A stretch of 18,329 bases of DNA. Source: VRUE01 sp035707825. Its GTDB lineage: Bacteria; Actinomycetota; Thermoleophilia; Solirubrobacterales; 70-9. Shown here piece by piece: positions 6,898 to 14,803 of the stretch; the first letter of the stretch is position 1; every line of letters starts with the position of its first letter. Below the pieces are notes generated by a model. That model saw nothing but the letters and a program-made list of their open reading frames with translations. It was not told the origin of the DNA and searched no databases. The stretch is taken from the NCBI GenBank assembly GCA_035707825.1, contig DASSTR010000019.1, forward strand, positions 1 through 18,329, read 5' to 3'. The translations under genes and the position numbers were made by a program.

Positions 6898-7779
6898 ATG
6901 ACCAGCCGCCGCCGGCTAATCCGCGTCCCCGCCTCGTCCGCCAACCTCGGCCCGGGATACGACGTGATGGCGGCGGCCGTGGCTCTGCACCTCGAGCTGG
7001 AAGTGGAGGAGACCGGCGAGTTCTCCCTCGACCCCGGCGGGATGGAGGTGAGCGTCGATCGCGACAACCTCATCGTGCGGGCCTTCGAGAGCCTGCAACC
7101 CGCCGACCGGTTCGCCTTTCGCCTGCGCAGCGAGATCCCCCTGGCCCGCGGCCTCGGCTCCAGCGCGGCTGCGATAGTCGCCGGCCTATTCGCCGCCGAT
7201 CACCTCTTCGAGCTGGCCCTCTCCAAGGAGGAGATGCTCGCCCGAGCGGCTGAGATCGAGGGGCATCCCGACAACGTCGCCGCCGCGATCTACGGGGGGT
7301 TCGTGATCTGCGGCAGGGGGGAGGATGGCTCGCCGCGCGCCGCCCGCTTCGACCCACCTGGAGGGCTGGAGGCGATCGCCGCGATACCGGCCGAAGCCGT
7401 CCCCACCGAGCTCGCCCGCGCCGCGATACCGGCCGAGGTTCCGCTCGGCGACGCGGTCGACAACGTCTCCGCCGCCTCCCAGCTCGTGCTGGGCCTGCGC
7501 GACGGCGATCTCGACTTGGTCTCCCGCGGCATCGGCGACCGGCTCCACCAGCCCCACCGGCGCGCGCTCTATCCGCGCTCGATGGACCTCGTCGACGAAG
7601 CGAAAGAGCTGGGCGCGCTCGGGGCGACGATCTCGGGCGCCGGCCCGACCGTCCTCGTCTGGACGACCTGGCAGGACGCGGGCAAGGTCGCCGAGCAATT
7701 GGAGGAGCGCTGCGCCGGCTGGGCCGAGATCCGCCGCATGCCCTTCGTTCCCGAGGGCGCCGACGTCCCCGAGCTCTGA
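6898..7779 (+). CDS. thrB: Homoserine kinase (GHMP family)
   Basis: A 293-residue cytoplasmic kinase that phosphorylates L-homoserine to O-phosphohomoserine using ATP, making the substrate of the neighbouring ThrC. All three GHMP motifs are visible: VPASSANLGPGYD (10-22), the ATP loop PLARGLGSSAAAIV (81-94) and the glycine-rich SGAGPTVLVW (246-255). EGHPDNVAAAIYGG is a further homoserine kinase block. Length is normal (about 300). The order thrC-thrB, with thrB last, is common in actinobacteria. The start is the ATG at 6898, preceded by a TAGGCT box rather than a ribosome binding site. Downstream, a 47-base gap with no obvious terminator leads to the propeller gene. Confidence 0.96.
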   Translation: MTSRRRLIRVPASSANLGPGYDVMAAAVALHLELEVEETGEFSLDPGGMEVSVDRDNLIVRAFESLQPADRFAFRLRSEIPLARGLGSSAAAIVAGLFAADHLFELALSKEEMLARAAEIEGHPDNVAAAIYGGFVICGRGEDGSPRAARFDPPGGLEAIAAIPAEAVPTELARAAIPAEVPLGDAVDNVSAASQLVLGLRDGDLDLVSRGIGDRLHQPHRRALYPRSMDLVDEAKELGALGATISGAGPTVLVWTTWQDAGKVAEQLEERCAGWAEIRRMPFVPEGADVPEL

Positions 7780-7814
7780 CCGCGAAGTACTGGGCAATGT
7801 GGGTCCGGCGTGGT

Positions 7815-7820
7815 TACGAT
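7815..7820 (+). promoter_or_regulatory. Putative -10 box (TACGAT) of the TolB-like gene, leaderless type
   Basis: TACGAT ends 6 nt before the ATG at 7827. The box would lie inside the coding region if the alternative ATG at 7797 were used. Both this and the clean signal peptide from 7827 favour the later start. Confidence 0.45.
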
Positions 7821-7826
7821 CGGGCA

Positions 7827-8882
7827 ATGCGGAAGTTGAGATGGGTTACGGCGATTGCGATCGCGGTTGTGCTGCTGGCGCTTCCCGCTGCCGCCCAAGC
7901 GACTCTCGTCTACACCAAGGCGCCGCTGAACCCCTCGGTTTACGCCGCCGGCGACAACGGCTCCGGTGCCCGCAAGATCGCCAAGGGCTCCCAGCCGGAT
8001 GTCTCCCCCGACGGGAAGACGGTCGCCTACTTCCACGAAGGGCCGGGCCATGCCCAGGAACTGCGAGTCGCAGCGACCGAAGGCAGCGGCTCCTCGCGTA
8101 CGTTGCTTTCCGCCTGGCGCGAATCGTTCGTCTTCGCCTGGTCGGCCGACTCGACCAGGGTCGCGGCTCTCGCCGGCCCCGAAATAGGCAAGAGGCGCCT
8201 TGTCGTCATCGATGTCGCCAGCGGTAAGCAGCAGACGATTGACACGGGCTATTTCTGGGGAGTCAGCTTTGCCCCGCAGGGCGACGAACAGCTCGTCTAC
8301 GCAAAGGCGGGAGCCGAAAGGTATCCGCCGCGCAGCGACATCTATCGGATCGACTTGCTTCCCATCGGCGCCGTCGGCGTCGCCGCCCCGGCCCCGCGCC
8401 GGCTGACCAGCGACCATCGCTCGCTCGAACCGCTCTGGGGGCCGAATGGGAAGATCGTCTTCGCCAAGCTGCTCGGCGCCAAGACCCGCAGGTACGGGCC
8501 CAAGAACGACCTCTTCCTGATCAACGAAAGCGGCGGCCAGGTCAAGCGCGTCACCCACACCAAGGTCGATCCGCTGCTGACCGGGCTCTCGCCGACACAG
8601 TGGTCGGCTAACGGCCGGCACCTGCTGGCCGAGTTCGGCGGCCAGGACACCAGCTACGCGGTGACGGTCAATCCGAAGACGGGCGCCGAACGTGCCCTGA
8701 CCAAGGAACGTGAGATCGGCTTCGTTGGCGCCGCCATCTCGGCTGACGGCAAGACCGTCCTCGGCTCGGTCGGCGAGTTCGAAGGCAACGTCGCCGGCCG
8801 TAAGGTGCTCAGCATTCCCTATACGGGCGGCAAGCCCAAGGTCCTTGTCAAGAATGCCTCCGAACCGGATTGGAGCCTGTAA
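7827..8882 (+). CDS. Exported TolB-like beta-propeller protein
   Basis: A 351-residue secreted protein. From the ATG at 7827 it has a textbook signal peptide: MRKLRW, a hydrophobic core, and a likely cut after AQA at residue 25. The rest consists of repeated WD40-like/TolB beta-propeller units, each marked by a variant of SPDGKTVAY: SPDGKTVAY, SADSTRVAAL, GPNGKIVFAK, SANGRHLLAEF and SADGKTVLGS. There are about six blades. Such proteins usually bind partners and have no catalytic residues. An ATG 30 bases upstream (7797) is in frame but gives a poorer N-terminus. The stop overlaps the start of the cupin gene (TAATG), so these two are translationally coupled. This is not the Tol-Pal TolB itself, since Actinobacteria lack that outer-membrane system; the real role is unknown. 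Confidence 0.8.
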   Translation: MRKLRWVTAIAIAVVLLALPAAAQATLVYTKAPLNPSVYAAGDNGSGARKIAKGSQPDVSPDGKTVAYFHEGPGHAQELRVAATEGSGSSRTLLSAWRESFVFAWSADSTRVAALAGPEIGKRRLVVIDVASGKQQTIDTGYFWGVSFAPQGDEQLVYAKAGAERYPPRSDIYRIDLLPIGAVGVAAPAPRRLTSDHRSLEPLWGPNGKIVFAKLLGAKTRRYGPKNDLFLINESGGQVKRVTHTKVDPLLTGLSPTQWSANGRHLLAEFGGQDTSYAVTVNPKTGAERALTKEREIGFVGAAISADGKTVLGSVGEFEGNVAGRKVLSIPYTGGKPKVLVKNASEPDWSL

Positions 8883-9256
8883 TGGCTGACGGCTACACGA
8901 TCAAGCACCGCGACGAGTTCGAGACGATGGAGGGGTCCGGTGAGGCGACCTGGAAGCTGGCGCGCAAGGCCCTCGGCACCTCTGCCTTCGGCTTCAACCT
9001 GGTCGAGATCGCGCCCGGTGGGGAAATCCCCGAGCACGACGAGAACGAGAGCGGCCAGGTCGAGCTCTACGCGATCCTCGAGGGCGAGGCGGTGATGAGG
9101 CTGGACGGCGAGGAGCACGCGGCGCCGGCCGGCACCTTCGCCTCGATCGAGCCGCCAGCCAAGCGCACGATCCTCAACCGCTCCGAGGCGCCGGTCACGG
9201 CGCTGCTGATCGGCGTCCAGCCCGAGGGCGGGTATCAGCCGATGTCCTGGGCATGA
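8882..9256 (+). CDS. Small single-domain cupin protein
   Basis: A 124-residue protein with one cupin beta-barrel domain. Cupin motif 1 is recognisable in GGEIPEHDENESGQVELYAI, with H52 in place and E61 at the expected glutamate, but the usual second histidine of HxH is a glutamate (E54). In motif 2 (PPAKRTILN) the usual histidine is replaced by Lys/Arg. The metal site is therefore incomplete, and the protein may be a binding protein or an atypical metal protein rather than a dioxygenase. There is no signal peptide, so it is cytoplasmic. The ATG at 8882 overlaps the propeller gene's stop (TAATG) and is preferred to an in-frame TTG at 8870. The end overlaps an ATG at 9253, but the next gene probably starts at 9277. 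Confidence 0.85.
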   Translation: MADGYTIKHRDEFETMEGSGEATWKLARKALGTSAFGFNLVEIAPGGEIPEHDENESGQVELYAILEGEAVMRLDGEEHAAPAGTFASIEPPAKRTILNRSEAPVTALLIGVQPEGGYQPMSWA

Positions 9257-9264
9257 CCATCTTC

Positions 9265-9271
9265 GAAAGGA
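9265..9271 (+). promoter_or_regulatory. Ribosome binding site deciding the start at 9277
   Basis: GAAAGGA lies 5 nt before the ATG at 9277. An in-frame ATG at 9253, inside the cupin stop codon, would add eight residues and has no such site. Confidence 0.6.
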
Positions 9272-9276
9272 ATTCC

Positions 9277-9957
9277 ATGCGCCGTTCGCTTCTGATCGCA
9301 GCCACAGCCGTAGCTCTCCTCGTCAGCGCGTTCAGCGCCAACGCCGGCGCCGCGACCACCACCAGCACCTGCATCGTGAAATCCCCCAACGTCGTGGGGG
9401 GAGTGATCGAAGGGACGCTCGTCGCAAAGGACGTCGACCCCAGCCAGATGCAGTTTGCGAGCTGCGGCGACGCGCGGGAAGCGATGAAGCGGATTGCCGA
9501 CGCTCGGATCGAAGAAGCCGGAGAGGTGGGCGTCTTCGACTGCGAAGTCGTCGCCGTAAAAAAGAGCCGCCCCCCGATCCTCAGCTATTCGTGCACCTTC
9601 AAAGGCGCCGACACGGCCACCTCTGTCCAGCTGACCTTCGCGGTGAAATTTCGGCTCTCGACTCCCTGCGCGACGAGCTCGCCGAATGTGATCGGCGGCA
9701 AGGTCACAGGCCGGCTATCGGCCCGCAATGTCAACCCCGTCCAGGCGGGATACGCGACCTGCGCCAACGCAAAGAAGGCGATGAAGAAGATCACCGGCGC
9801 CGGGGTTGAGAAGCCGAGGAGCGCGGCCGGGCTCTATTGCCTGCCCACTGTCCTTCGCACCGAGCCGGATCTGGTGCGCTACGTCTGCACCTTCCGGGGC
9901 GCCGACACGCCGATGTTCGTGAAGCTGGTCTTCACGGTCGCATACAAGCTCGATTGA
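9277..9957 (+). CDS. Secreted protein of two tandem four-cysteine domains, unknown function
   Basis: A 226-residue exported protein of unknown function. The signal peptide spans about residues 1-26 (MRRSLLIAATAVALL..., likely cut near AGA-A). The mature part is two copies of a domain of about 96 residues. Copy 1 has cysteines at 32, 63, 89 and 106; copy 2 at 131, 162, 188 and 204. The spacing is identical apart from a single-residue gap. Shared blocks are SPNV(V/I)GG, AxxAMK(R/K)I and CTF(K/R)GADT, each copy ending in a beta-rich V-L-F-V pattern. Two disulfides per domain are likely in the oxidising exterior. It is the last gene of a run with the TolB-like and cupin genes and has its own Shine-Dalgarno. 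No known family is recognised; a binding or adhesive role is only a guess. Confidence 0.82.
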   Translation: MRRSLLIAATAVALLVSAFSANAGAATTTSTCIVKSPNVVGGVIEGTLVAKDVDPSQMQFASCGDAREAMKRIADARIEEAGEVGVFDCEVVAVKKSRPPILSYSCTFKGADTATSVQLTFAVKFRLSTPCATSSPNVIGGKVTGRLSARNVNPVQAGYATCANAKKAMKKITGAGVEKPRSAAGLYCLPTVLRTEPDLVRYVCTFRGADTPMFVKLVFTVAYKLD

Positions 9958-9970
9958 GGTCGCTGTTGCC

Positions 9971-9990
9971 GCAATTTGCAGCAATTTGAG
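9971..9990 (+). repeat. Direct repeat of GCAATTTG, candidate regulator site for gltB
   Basis: GCAATTTGCA (9971-9980) is followed immediately by GCAATTTGAG (9981-9990), a 10-bp period equal to one helical turn. The overlapping TTGCCGCAA and TTGCAGCAA are near-palindromes. The site lies about 33 bp upstream of the gltB -35 box, which suits an activator or nitrogen/glutamate regulator. Confidence 0.35.
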
Positions 9991-10008
9991 GCCGGTGGAA
10001 GCCGGCGG

Positions 10009-10022
10009 GGCGCCGCTGCGCC
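10009..10022 (+). terminator. Small hairpin between the three-gene run and gltB, possible terminator
   Basis: GGCGC (10009-10013) pairs perfectly with GCGCC (10018-10022) across the loop CGCT. It lies after the secreted-protein gene and abuts the gltB -35 box. There is no T-run, so this is a weak call. Confidence 0.25.
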
Positions 10023-10053
10023 TTGACCGGGCTTTCATCCCGACCCCTATAAT
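10023..10053 (+). promoter_or_regulatory. Near-consensus housekeeping promoter of gltB (TTGACC-19-TATAAT)
   Basis: TTGACC (10023-10028) and a perfect TATAAT (10048-10053) are 19 bp apart. Transcription would start near 10060, giving a leader of about 57 nt before the TTG start. This is the best -35/-10 pair in the window and suggests strong expression, with spacing slightly longer than the ideal 17. Confidence 0.7.
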
Positions 10054-10104
10054 CGTTCGACTTGTCAACCCGTCGCGCGCCCGCTCGAAGAAGGCGCGGA
10101 TCCC

Positions 10105-10112
10105 GGGGAGGT
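10105..10112 (+). promoter_or_regulatory. Strong ribosome binding site deciding the TTG start of gltB
   Basis: GGGGAGGT lies 4 nt before TTG at 10117. No ATG or GTG with comparable support is nearby, so TTG is the likely start. Confidence 0.7.
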
Positions 10113-10116
10113 CAAC

Positions 10117-13100
10117 TTGTCTGCACCCCAGTCCCGTGAGTTGCACGGTGAGGGCGGCCCGGTCCGCTACTCGCCAGAGCGCCCCTATCGGCCGCTTGTC
10201 TCGCCGCCCAGCGTCGAGGACAAGGATGCCTGTGCGATCTATGCGTCGGTCCGCAAGGACGCGACGCCCAGCCATGCCCCGATCGAGCTTGCGATCCCGG
10301 CGCTGCAGAAGATGCTCCACCGGGCCGGCAACGTCGACGGCGAGGGCGATGGCTGCGGCCTGCTGCTCGACATCCCGCGCAAGATCTGGGCCGAGGAGGT
10401 TCGCTCCGGCGGCCACGACCCCTCGCTGACCCTCGACGACGCGTTCGCCGTCGCCCACATCTTCATCGAGCGCTCCCAGGACCGCGAGCGGGTCCACCAC
10501 GATGCCCGCGAGCTGCTCGGCCAGAACGGCTTCCGGATCCTCGCCGAGCGCGAAGGCGTCGTCGACTCGACCGCGCTCGGCCCGACCGCGCGCGAGGAGG
10601 AGCCGCACTTCTGGCAGCTGGCCGGGCTGGTCGCCGACGCCAGCCGCCGCGACGACGTCCTCTTCGACCTGCTGATCGAGCTCGAGCAGCGCCTCGACGT
10701 CCATGTCCCGTCCTTCTCGGCGACCACCTGCGTCTACAAGGTCATGGGGGCGCCGACGGTGCTCGGGGAGTACTACCCCGACCTTCACGACCCGCGCTTC
10801 GAGACGATCGGCTGCTTCGGCCACAACCGCTACTCGACCAACACCTGGCCCTCCTTCAAGCGCGTGCAGCCCTTCTCGGTGCTCGGCCACAACGGTGAGA
10901 TCAACACGATCGAGCAGCTGCGCCAGGAGGCGCGGATGCTGAACGTCCCGATCCAGCCCGGCTCCTCGGACTCCCAGGACCTCAACCGCACGATCGAGAC
11001 GCTCGTCAGCCGCGACGGCCTCACCCTCGCCGAGGCGATGGAGATGGTGGTGCCGCCGATCGTCAACGAGATCCGCTCCCTGCCGGAGGAGCTGCACAGC
11101 TTCTACATGTACCTGCGCCAGTCGATGGGCCCCTACGCGCAGGGCCCGGTGGCGCTGATCGCCCGCCACGCCGACGAGTGCGTCTTCTCCGCCGACGCTC
11201 TCGGCCTGCGGCCGCTCTGGCAGGTCGAGACCGAAGAGGACTTCGTCTTCAGCTCCGAGCCCGGCGTCGTCTCGGTGTCCACGATGGTCTCCGAGCCGAA
11301 GCCGCTCGCTCCGGGTGAGAAGGCGCTGGTCTCGATCGACCGCGCCCGCAAGCGCTCGGTCCTCCACGCCCACGACGAGATGCTGCGCATCGTCCGCGAC
11401 CGCTGGCTGGGCCGCAACGACGCCGAAGCCGCCGGCCCCTACGACCGCGCCCTCACCACCGGCGGGCCGCTCGAAGGCGAGGAGGTGCCGGGCTACTCGG
11501 ACGCCGGGCCGGCCGAGCCGGTCAAGGTCTCCGACCGCGTCCTCGCCGGCTTCGGCTGGCAGCGCGACGACGTCAAACTCGTCCAGCAGATGGCCTCCAA
11601 CGGGTCCGAGCCGGTCGGCTCGCTCGGCTACGACGGCCCGCTGGCGGCGCTCTCGCCCGAGCGGCAGAACCTCGCCGACTACTTCAAGGAGACGGTCGCG
11701 GTGGTCACCAACCCGGCGATCGACCGCGAACGCGAGATGGAGCACTTCTCGACCCGCTCCGTCTTCGGCCGCCGCCCCTCGATCGAGGCGGCGGACGAGG
11801 ATTCGGGCACGGTGGAGACGTCCTTCCCCGTCCTGCTCGGCGGCCACCACGGCCTGGCGCCGCTCTCCGACAAGACCTACCGCCGCATCGCGCGCGAACA
11901 CCAGACCTACCTGCTCGAGGACCTCTGGGAGGAATTCCGCGGCCGGGCCGGGGCCGTCGACATCTCCCTGCTGGAGACCGAGACGACCGCCGGCGCGATC
12001 GAGCGGATCAAGCAGGAGGCGGTCAAGAAGGTGCGCGACGGCGCCGAGCTGCTCGTGCTCACCGACCGCACCGTCCATGACGCCGAGCGCCGCTACATGG
12101 ACCCGCACCTGGCGACCTCCGCCGTCGACCAGGCGCTGAAGCAGTTCCGGGTCGAGCTCGGCGAAACCAACCTGCGGCGCCGCTGCGGGATCGTCTTGCG
12201 CTCCGCGGCGATCCGCAACGTCCACGACGTGATGCTGGCCCTCGGCCTCGGCGCCAACGGGGTCTGCCCCTACACGATGGTCGAGGTGATCTGCGTCGAG
12301 GACTACGAGACCGACGTCTCCAACCTCTGCGCCGCCCTGAGGAAGGGGATCGAGAAAGTGATCTCGACGATCGGGATCCACGAGGTGCGCGGCTACGCGC
12401 GCCAGTTCTCCTCGATCGGGGTGAAGCCGGAGCTGGCCGAGATCTTCCTGACCGAGGCCTTCGCGGCCTCGCGCGGCGGCGGCACCGGCTTTGCGGAGCT
12501 CGACGAGGACACCAACGAGCGGGCGCGGATCCTCGGCGGCGACGAGGAGTCCAAACCGGCGAAGACCTTCCGCTTCTACCCCAAGGTCTACAAGGCGGCG
12601 ATCGCGACCGCCAACGGCAGCGGCAGCTACGAGGACTACTCCCTGAAAGTGCGCGAGCTCGAGCGGGCGAACCCGATCTCGATGCGCCACATCATGGGAC
12701 TGAAGGGGGACCGCGATCCGGTCGACCCGGCCTCGGTGGACGCCGGCGTGGGCCATCACGACTACCCGGTGGTGATCTCCTCGATGAGCTTCGGCTCGCA
12801 GTCGGAGCCGGCCTTCCGCGCCTACGCGGAGGCGGCGAAGTCGATCAACATCCTCTGCGTCAACGGCGAGGGCGGCGAGATCCGCGACATGTACGGCCAG
12901 TACCGCAAGTGGCGCGGCCAGCAGATCGCCTCCGGCCGCTTCGGCGTATCGGCGGAGATGATCAACTCCTCCTACGTCGCCGAGATCAAGATCGGCCAGG
13001 GGGCGAAGCCCGGCGAGGGCGGCCACCTGCCCGGCAAGAAGGTCTCCGAGAAGGTCGCCGCGGCGCGTAACGCCGCGCCCGGCACGGACCTGATCTCGCC

Positions 13101-14787
13101 CTCCAACAACCACGACCTCTACTCGATCGAGGACCTCGCCGAGCTGATCGACGAGCTGAAGACCGTCAACCCGGACGTGCGGGTCTCGGTCAAGGTCCCG
13201 GTGGTGCCGAACATCGGCACGATCGGGCTCGGGATCGCCAAGGCCGGAGCCGACATCATCACCCTCTCCGGCTTCGAGGGAGGGACGGGCGCCGCGCGCC
13301 AGCACGCCCTGCGCCACGTCGGCCTGCCCTCCGACATCGGCACCCGCGCCGTCCACCGCGCTCTGATGGAGGCCGGGATCCGCAACCGGGTCGAGATCTG
13401 GGCCGACGGCGGCTACAGGACCGGCCACGACATCGTCAAATTGCACTGCCTGGGCGCCAACCGGGTCGGCTTCGGCACCCTGGCCATGGTCAGCCTCGGC
13501 TGCACGATCTGCCGTGGCTGCCAGCTCGACACCTGCCACGTCGGCATCGCCACTCAGATCGAGACGGTCGAGCAGGCCCAGGAGCACGGGCTTAAGAAGT
13601 TCACCCCCCAAGAGGTGGACCTCGCCGCCGAGAGCGCCGCCCGCTTCTTCCGGGCGATGGGCGAGGAGGTCAAGGAGGTCGTCGCGTCGCTCGGCTACGA
13701 GCGGGCCCAGGACCTGGTCGGCCGCTACGACCTGCTCGAGCAGGTCTCCCACCACGACCGCATCGACCTGGCGCCGCTGATCACCCCGCTGGAGGAGTTC
13801 CTCGACCTCGAGCCGCTCGACCTGCCGGTCGCCGCGGAAGGAGAGCAGCGCGCCGAGGCGGGCCTGGTGGCGGCGCGGCCGATTCGCATGGAGGCCAAGG
13901 AGGCCTCGGCGCAGATCGGCGCCCTTGCCGGCGAAGTCTGCTCGGGCAAGACGGTCTCGAGCCGCTTCCCCCGCGCCGCAGACGCCAACGACCGCGTCCT
14001 CGGCACCGAGCTGGCCGGCGCGATCGCCCGCTCGCGGATCTTTGAGGACGGCCCGGAGTCCAACGACGACGTGCTCGCCAGCCTCGAGTTCGACGGCGGC
14101 TCGGTCGCCGGCCAGGGGCTGGGCGCCTTCAACGCCTACGGCGTCTCGATTCGCGTCGAGGGCGGCGCCCAGGACGGAGTCGGCAAGACGATGCTCGGCG
14201 GCACTGTGGCGGTGCTGAAGGGCAAGGGCGCAAACGGCCGCCGCCTCAACGGCTCGGTCGGCAAGTCGTTCGCCTACGGCGCCCAGCGGGGCCGCCTCTT
14301 CGTCCAGGGGTCAGCCGATTCGCGTTTCTGCATCCGCCTCTCCGGCGCCGACGTCGTGCTCGGCGGGGAGCCGGAGGAGGACATCGAGGACAGCCGCGGC
14401 TGCATCGTCAATCGCGCCAACGCCAAGGGCTTCGCCTTCGAGTACATGACTTCGGGGCGCGCCGTCGTGCTCGGCGATCTGGGCCCCTGGGCCTGCGCCG
14501 GGATGACCGGCGGCCGGGTCTACGTGCGCCACAACGCTTTCGGAATCGACCGTGACGCGATCCAGCGGCGGCTCGGCGAGGGCGCCAAAGTCGAGCTCAA
14601 GGACCTCGACGCCGAGGGCCTCCTCGACGTCGACGACCTGCTCAGCCATTACGCCGACGAACTGCGCGCGACCGGTCAGGACGAGGAGGCCGAGCGGGTC
14701 CTCGGGCTGGCCGCGGACGCGGCGTCGAACTTCATGATGGTCCTCCCGCATAAGGTGCAGGCGGACCCGAGCATCTCGACCGAGTAG
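10117..14787 (+). CDS. gltB: Glutamate synthase large (alpha) subunit
   Basis: A 1556-residue enzyme that transfers the amide of glutamine to 2-oxoglutarate to give two glutamates. Domains in order: a class II glutamine amidotransferase domain (about 39-430) with presumed nucleophile C39 after a 38-residue leader, HNRYSTNTW, and the oxyanion/glutamine loop GHNGEINT (257-264); a central linker domain; an FMN-binding synthase barrel (about 850-1230) with SSMSFGSQSEPAF, PGEGGHLPG and GFEGGTGAARQ; the 3Fe-4S motif C1129-x5-C1135-x4-C1140; and a C-terminal GXGXG beta-helix (about 1320-1500). Length is normal. Around C39 the sequence is DACAIYAS rather than the usual CGxGF, and an extra cysteine (C1132) sits inside the cluster motif. 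No gltD follows, so electrons come from a distant small subunit or ferredoxin. Confidence 0.96.
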   Translation: MSAPQSRELHGEGGPVRYSPERPYRPLVSPPSVEDKDACAIYASVRKDATPSHAPIELAIPALQKMLHRAGNVDGEGDGCGLLLDIPRKIWAEEVRSGGHDPSLTLDDAFAVAHIFIERSQDRERVHHDARELLGQNGFRILAEREGVVDSTALGPTAREEEPHFWQLAGLVADASRRDDVLFDLLIELEQRLDVHVPSFSATTCVYKVMGAPTVLGEYYPDLHDPRFETIGCFGHNRYSTNTWPSFKRVQPFSVLGHNGEINTIEQLRQEARMLNVPIQPGSSDSQDLNRTIETLVSRDGLTLAEAMEMVVPPIVNEIRSLPEELHSFYMYLRQSMGPYAQGPVALIARHADECVFSADALGLRPLWQVETEEDFVFSSEPGVVSVSTMVSEPKPLAPGEKALVSIDRARKRSVLHAHDEMLRIVRDRWLGRNDAEAAGPYDRALTTGGPLEGEEVPGYSDAGPAEPVKVSDRVLAGFGWQRDDVKLVQQMASNGSEPVGSLGYDGPLAALSPERQNLADYFKETVAVVTNPAIDREREMEHFSTRSVFGRRPSIEAADEDSGTVETSFPVLLGGHHGLAPLSDKTYRRIAREHQTYLLEDLWEEFRGRAGAVDISLLETETTAGAIERIKQEAVKKVRDGAELLVLTDRTVHDAERRYMDPHLATSAVDQALKQFRVELGETNLRRRCGIVLRSAAIRNVHDVMLALGLGANGVCPYTMVEVICVEDYETDVSNLCAALRKGIEKVISTIGIHEVRGYARQFSSIGVKPELAEIFLTEAFAASRGGGTGFAELDEDTNERARILGGDEESKPAKTFRFYPKVYKAAIATANGSGSYEDYSLKVRELERANPISMRHIMGLKGDRDPVDPASVDAGVGHHDYPVVISSMSFGSQSEPAFRAYAEAAKSINILCVNGEGGEIRDMYGQYRKWRGQQIASGRFGVSAEMINSSYVAEIKIGQGAKPGEGGHLPGKKVSEKVAAARNAAPGTDLISPSNNHDLYSIEDLAELIDELKTVNPDVRVSVKVPVVPNIGTIGLGIAKAGADIITLSGFEGGTGAARQHALRHVGLPSDIGTRAVHRALMEAGIRNRVEIWADGGYRTGHDIVKLHCLGANRVGFGTLAMVSLGCTICRGCQLDTCHVGIATQIETVEQAQEHGLKKFTPQEVDLAAESAARFFRAMGEEVKEVVASLGYERAQDLVGRYDLLEQVSHHDRIDLAPLITPLEEFLDLEPLDLPVAAEGEQRAEAGLVAARPIRMEAKEASAQIGALAGEVCSGKTVSSRFPRAADANDRVLGTELAGAIARSRIFEDGPESNDDVLASLEFDGGSVAGQGLGAFNAYGVSIRVEGGAQDGVGKTMLGGTVAVLKGKGANGRRLNGSVGKSFAYGAQRGRLFVQGSADSRFCIRLSGADVVLGGEPEEDIEDSRGCIVNRANAKGFAFEYMTSGRAVVLGDLGPWACAGMTGGRVYVRHNAFGIDRDAIQRRLGEGAKVELKDLDAEGLLDVDDLLSHYADELRATGQDEEAERVLGLAADAASNFMMVLPHKVQADPSISTE

Positions 14788-14803
14788 GCACGTATACGCG
14801 GCA

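Noticed and set aside
7377..7436. 18-bp direct repeat CGCCGCGATACCGGCCGA (7377-7394 and 7419-7436) in thrB
   Set aside because: It encodes AAIPAE-like segments at places where homoserine kinases normally have similar short motifs; codon preference explains the identity.
7797..7826. Upstream ATG at 7797 as the start of the TolB-like gene
   Set aside because: It would place extra charged residues before the signal peptide and put the TACGAT box inside the gene.
9715..13755. A 1346-codon open frame on the minus strand opposite gltB
   Set aside because: It mirrors the codon bias of gltB in very GC-rich DNA, has no recognisable motif, is rich in Asp/Val/Arg/Leu as expected of an antisense frame, and also overlaps the secreted-protein gene.
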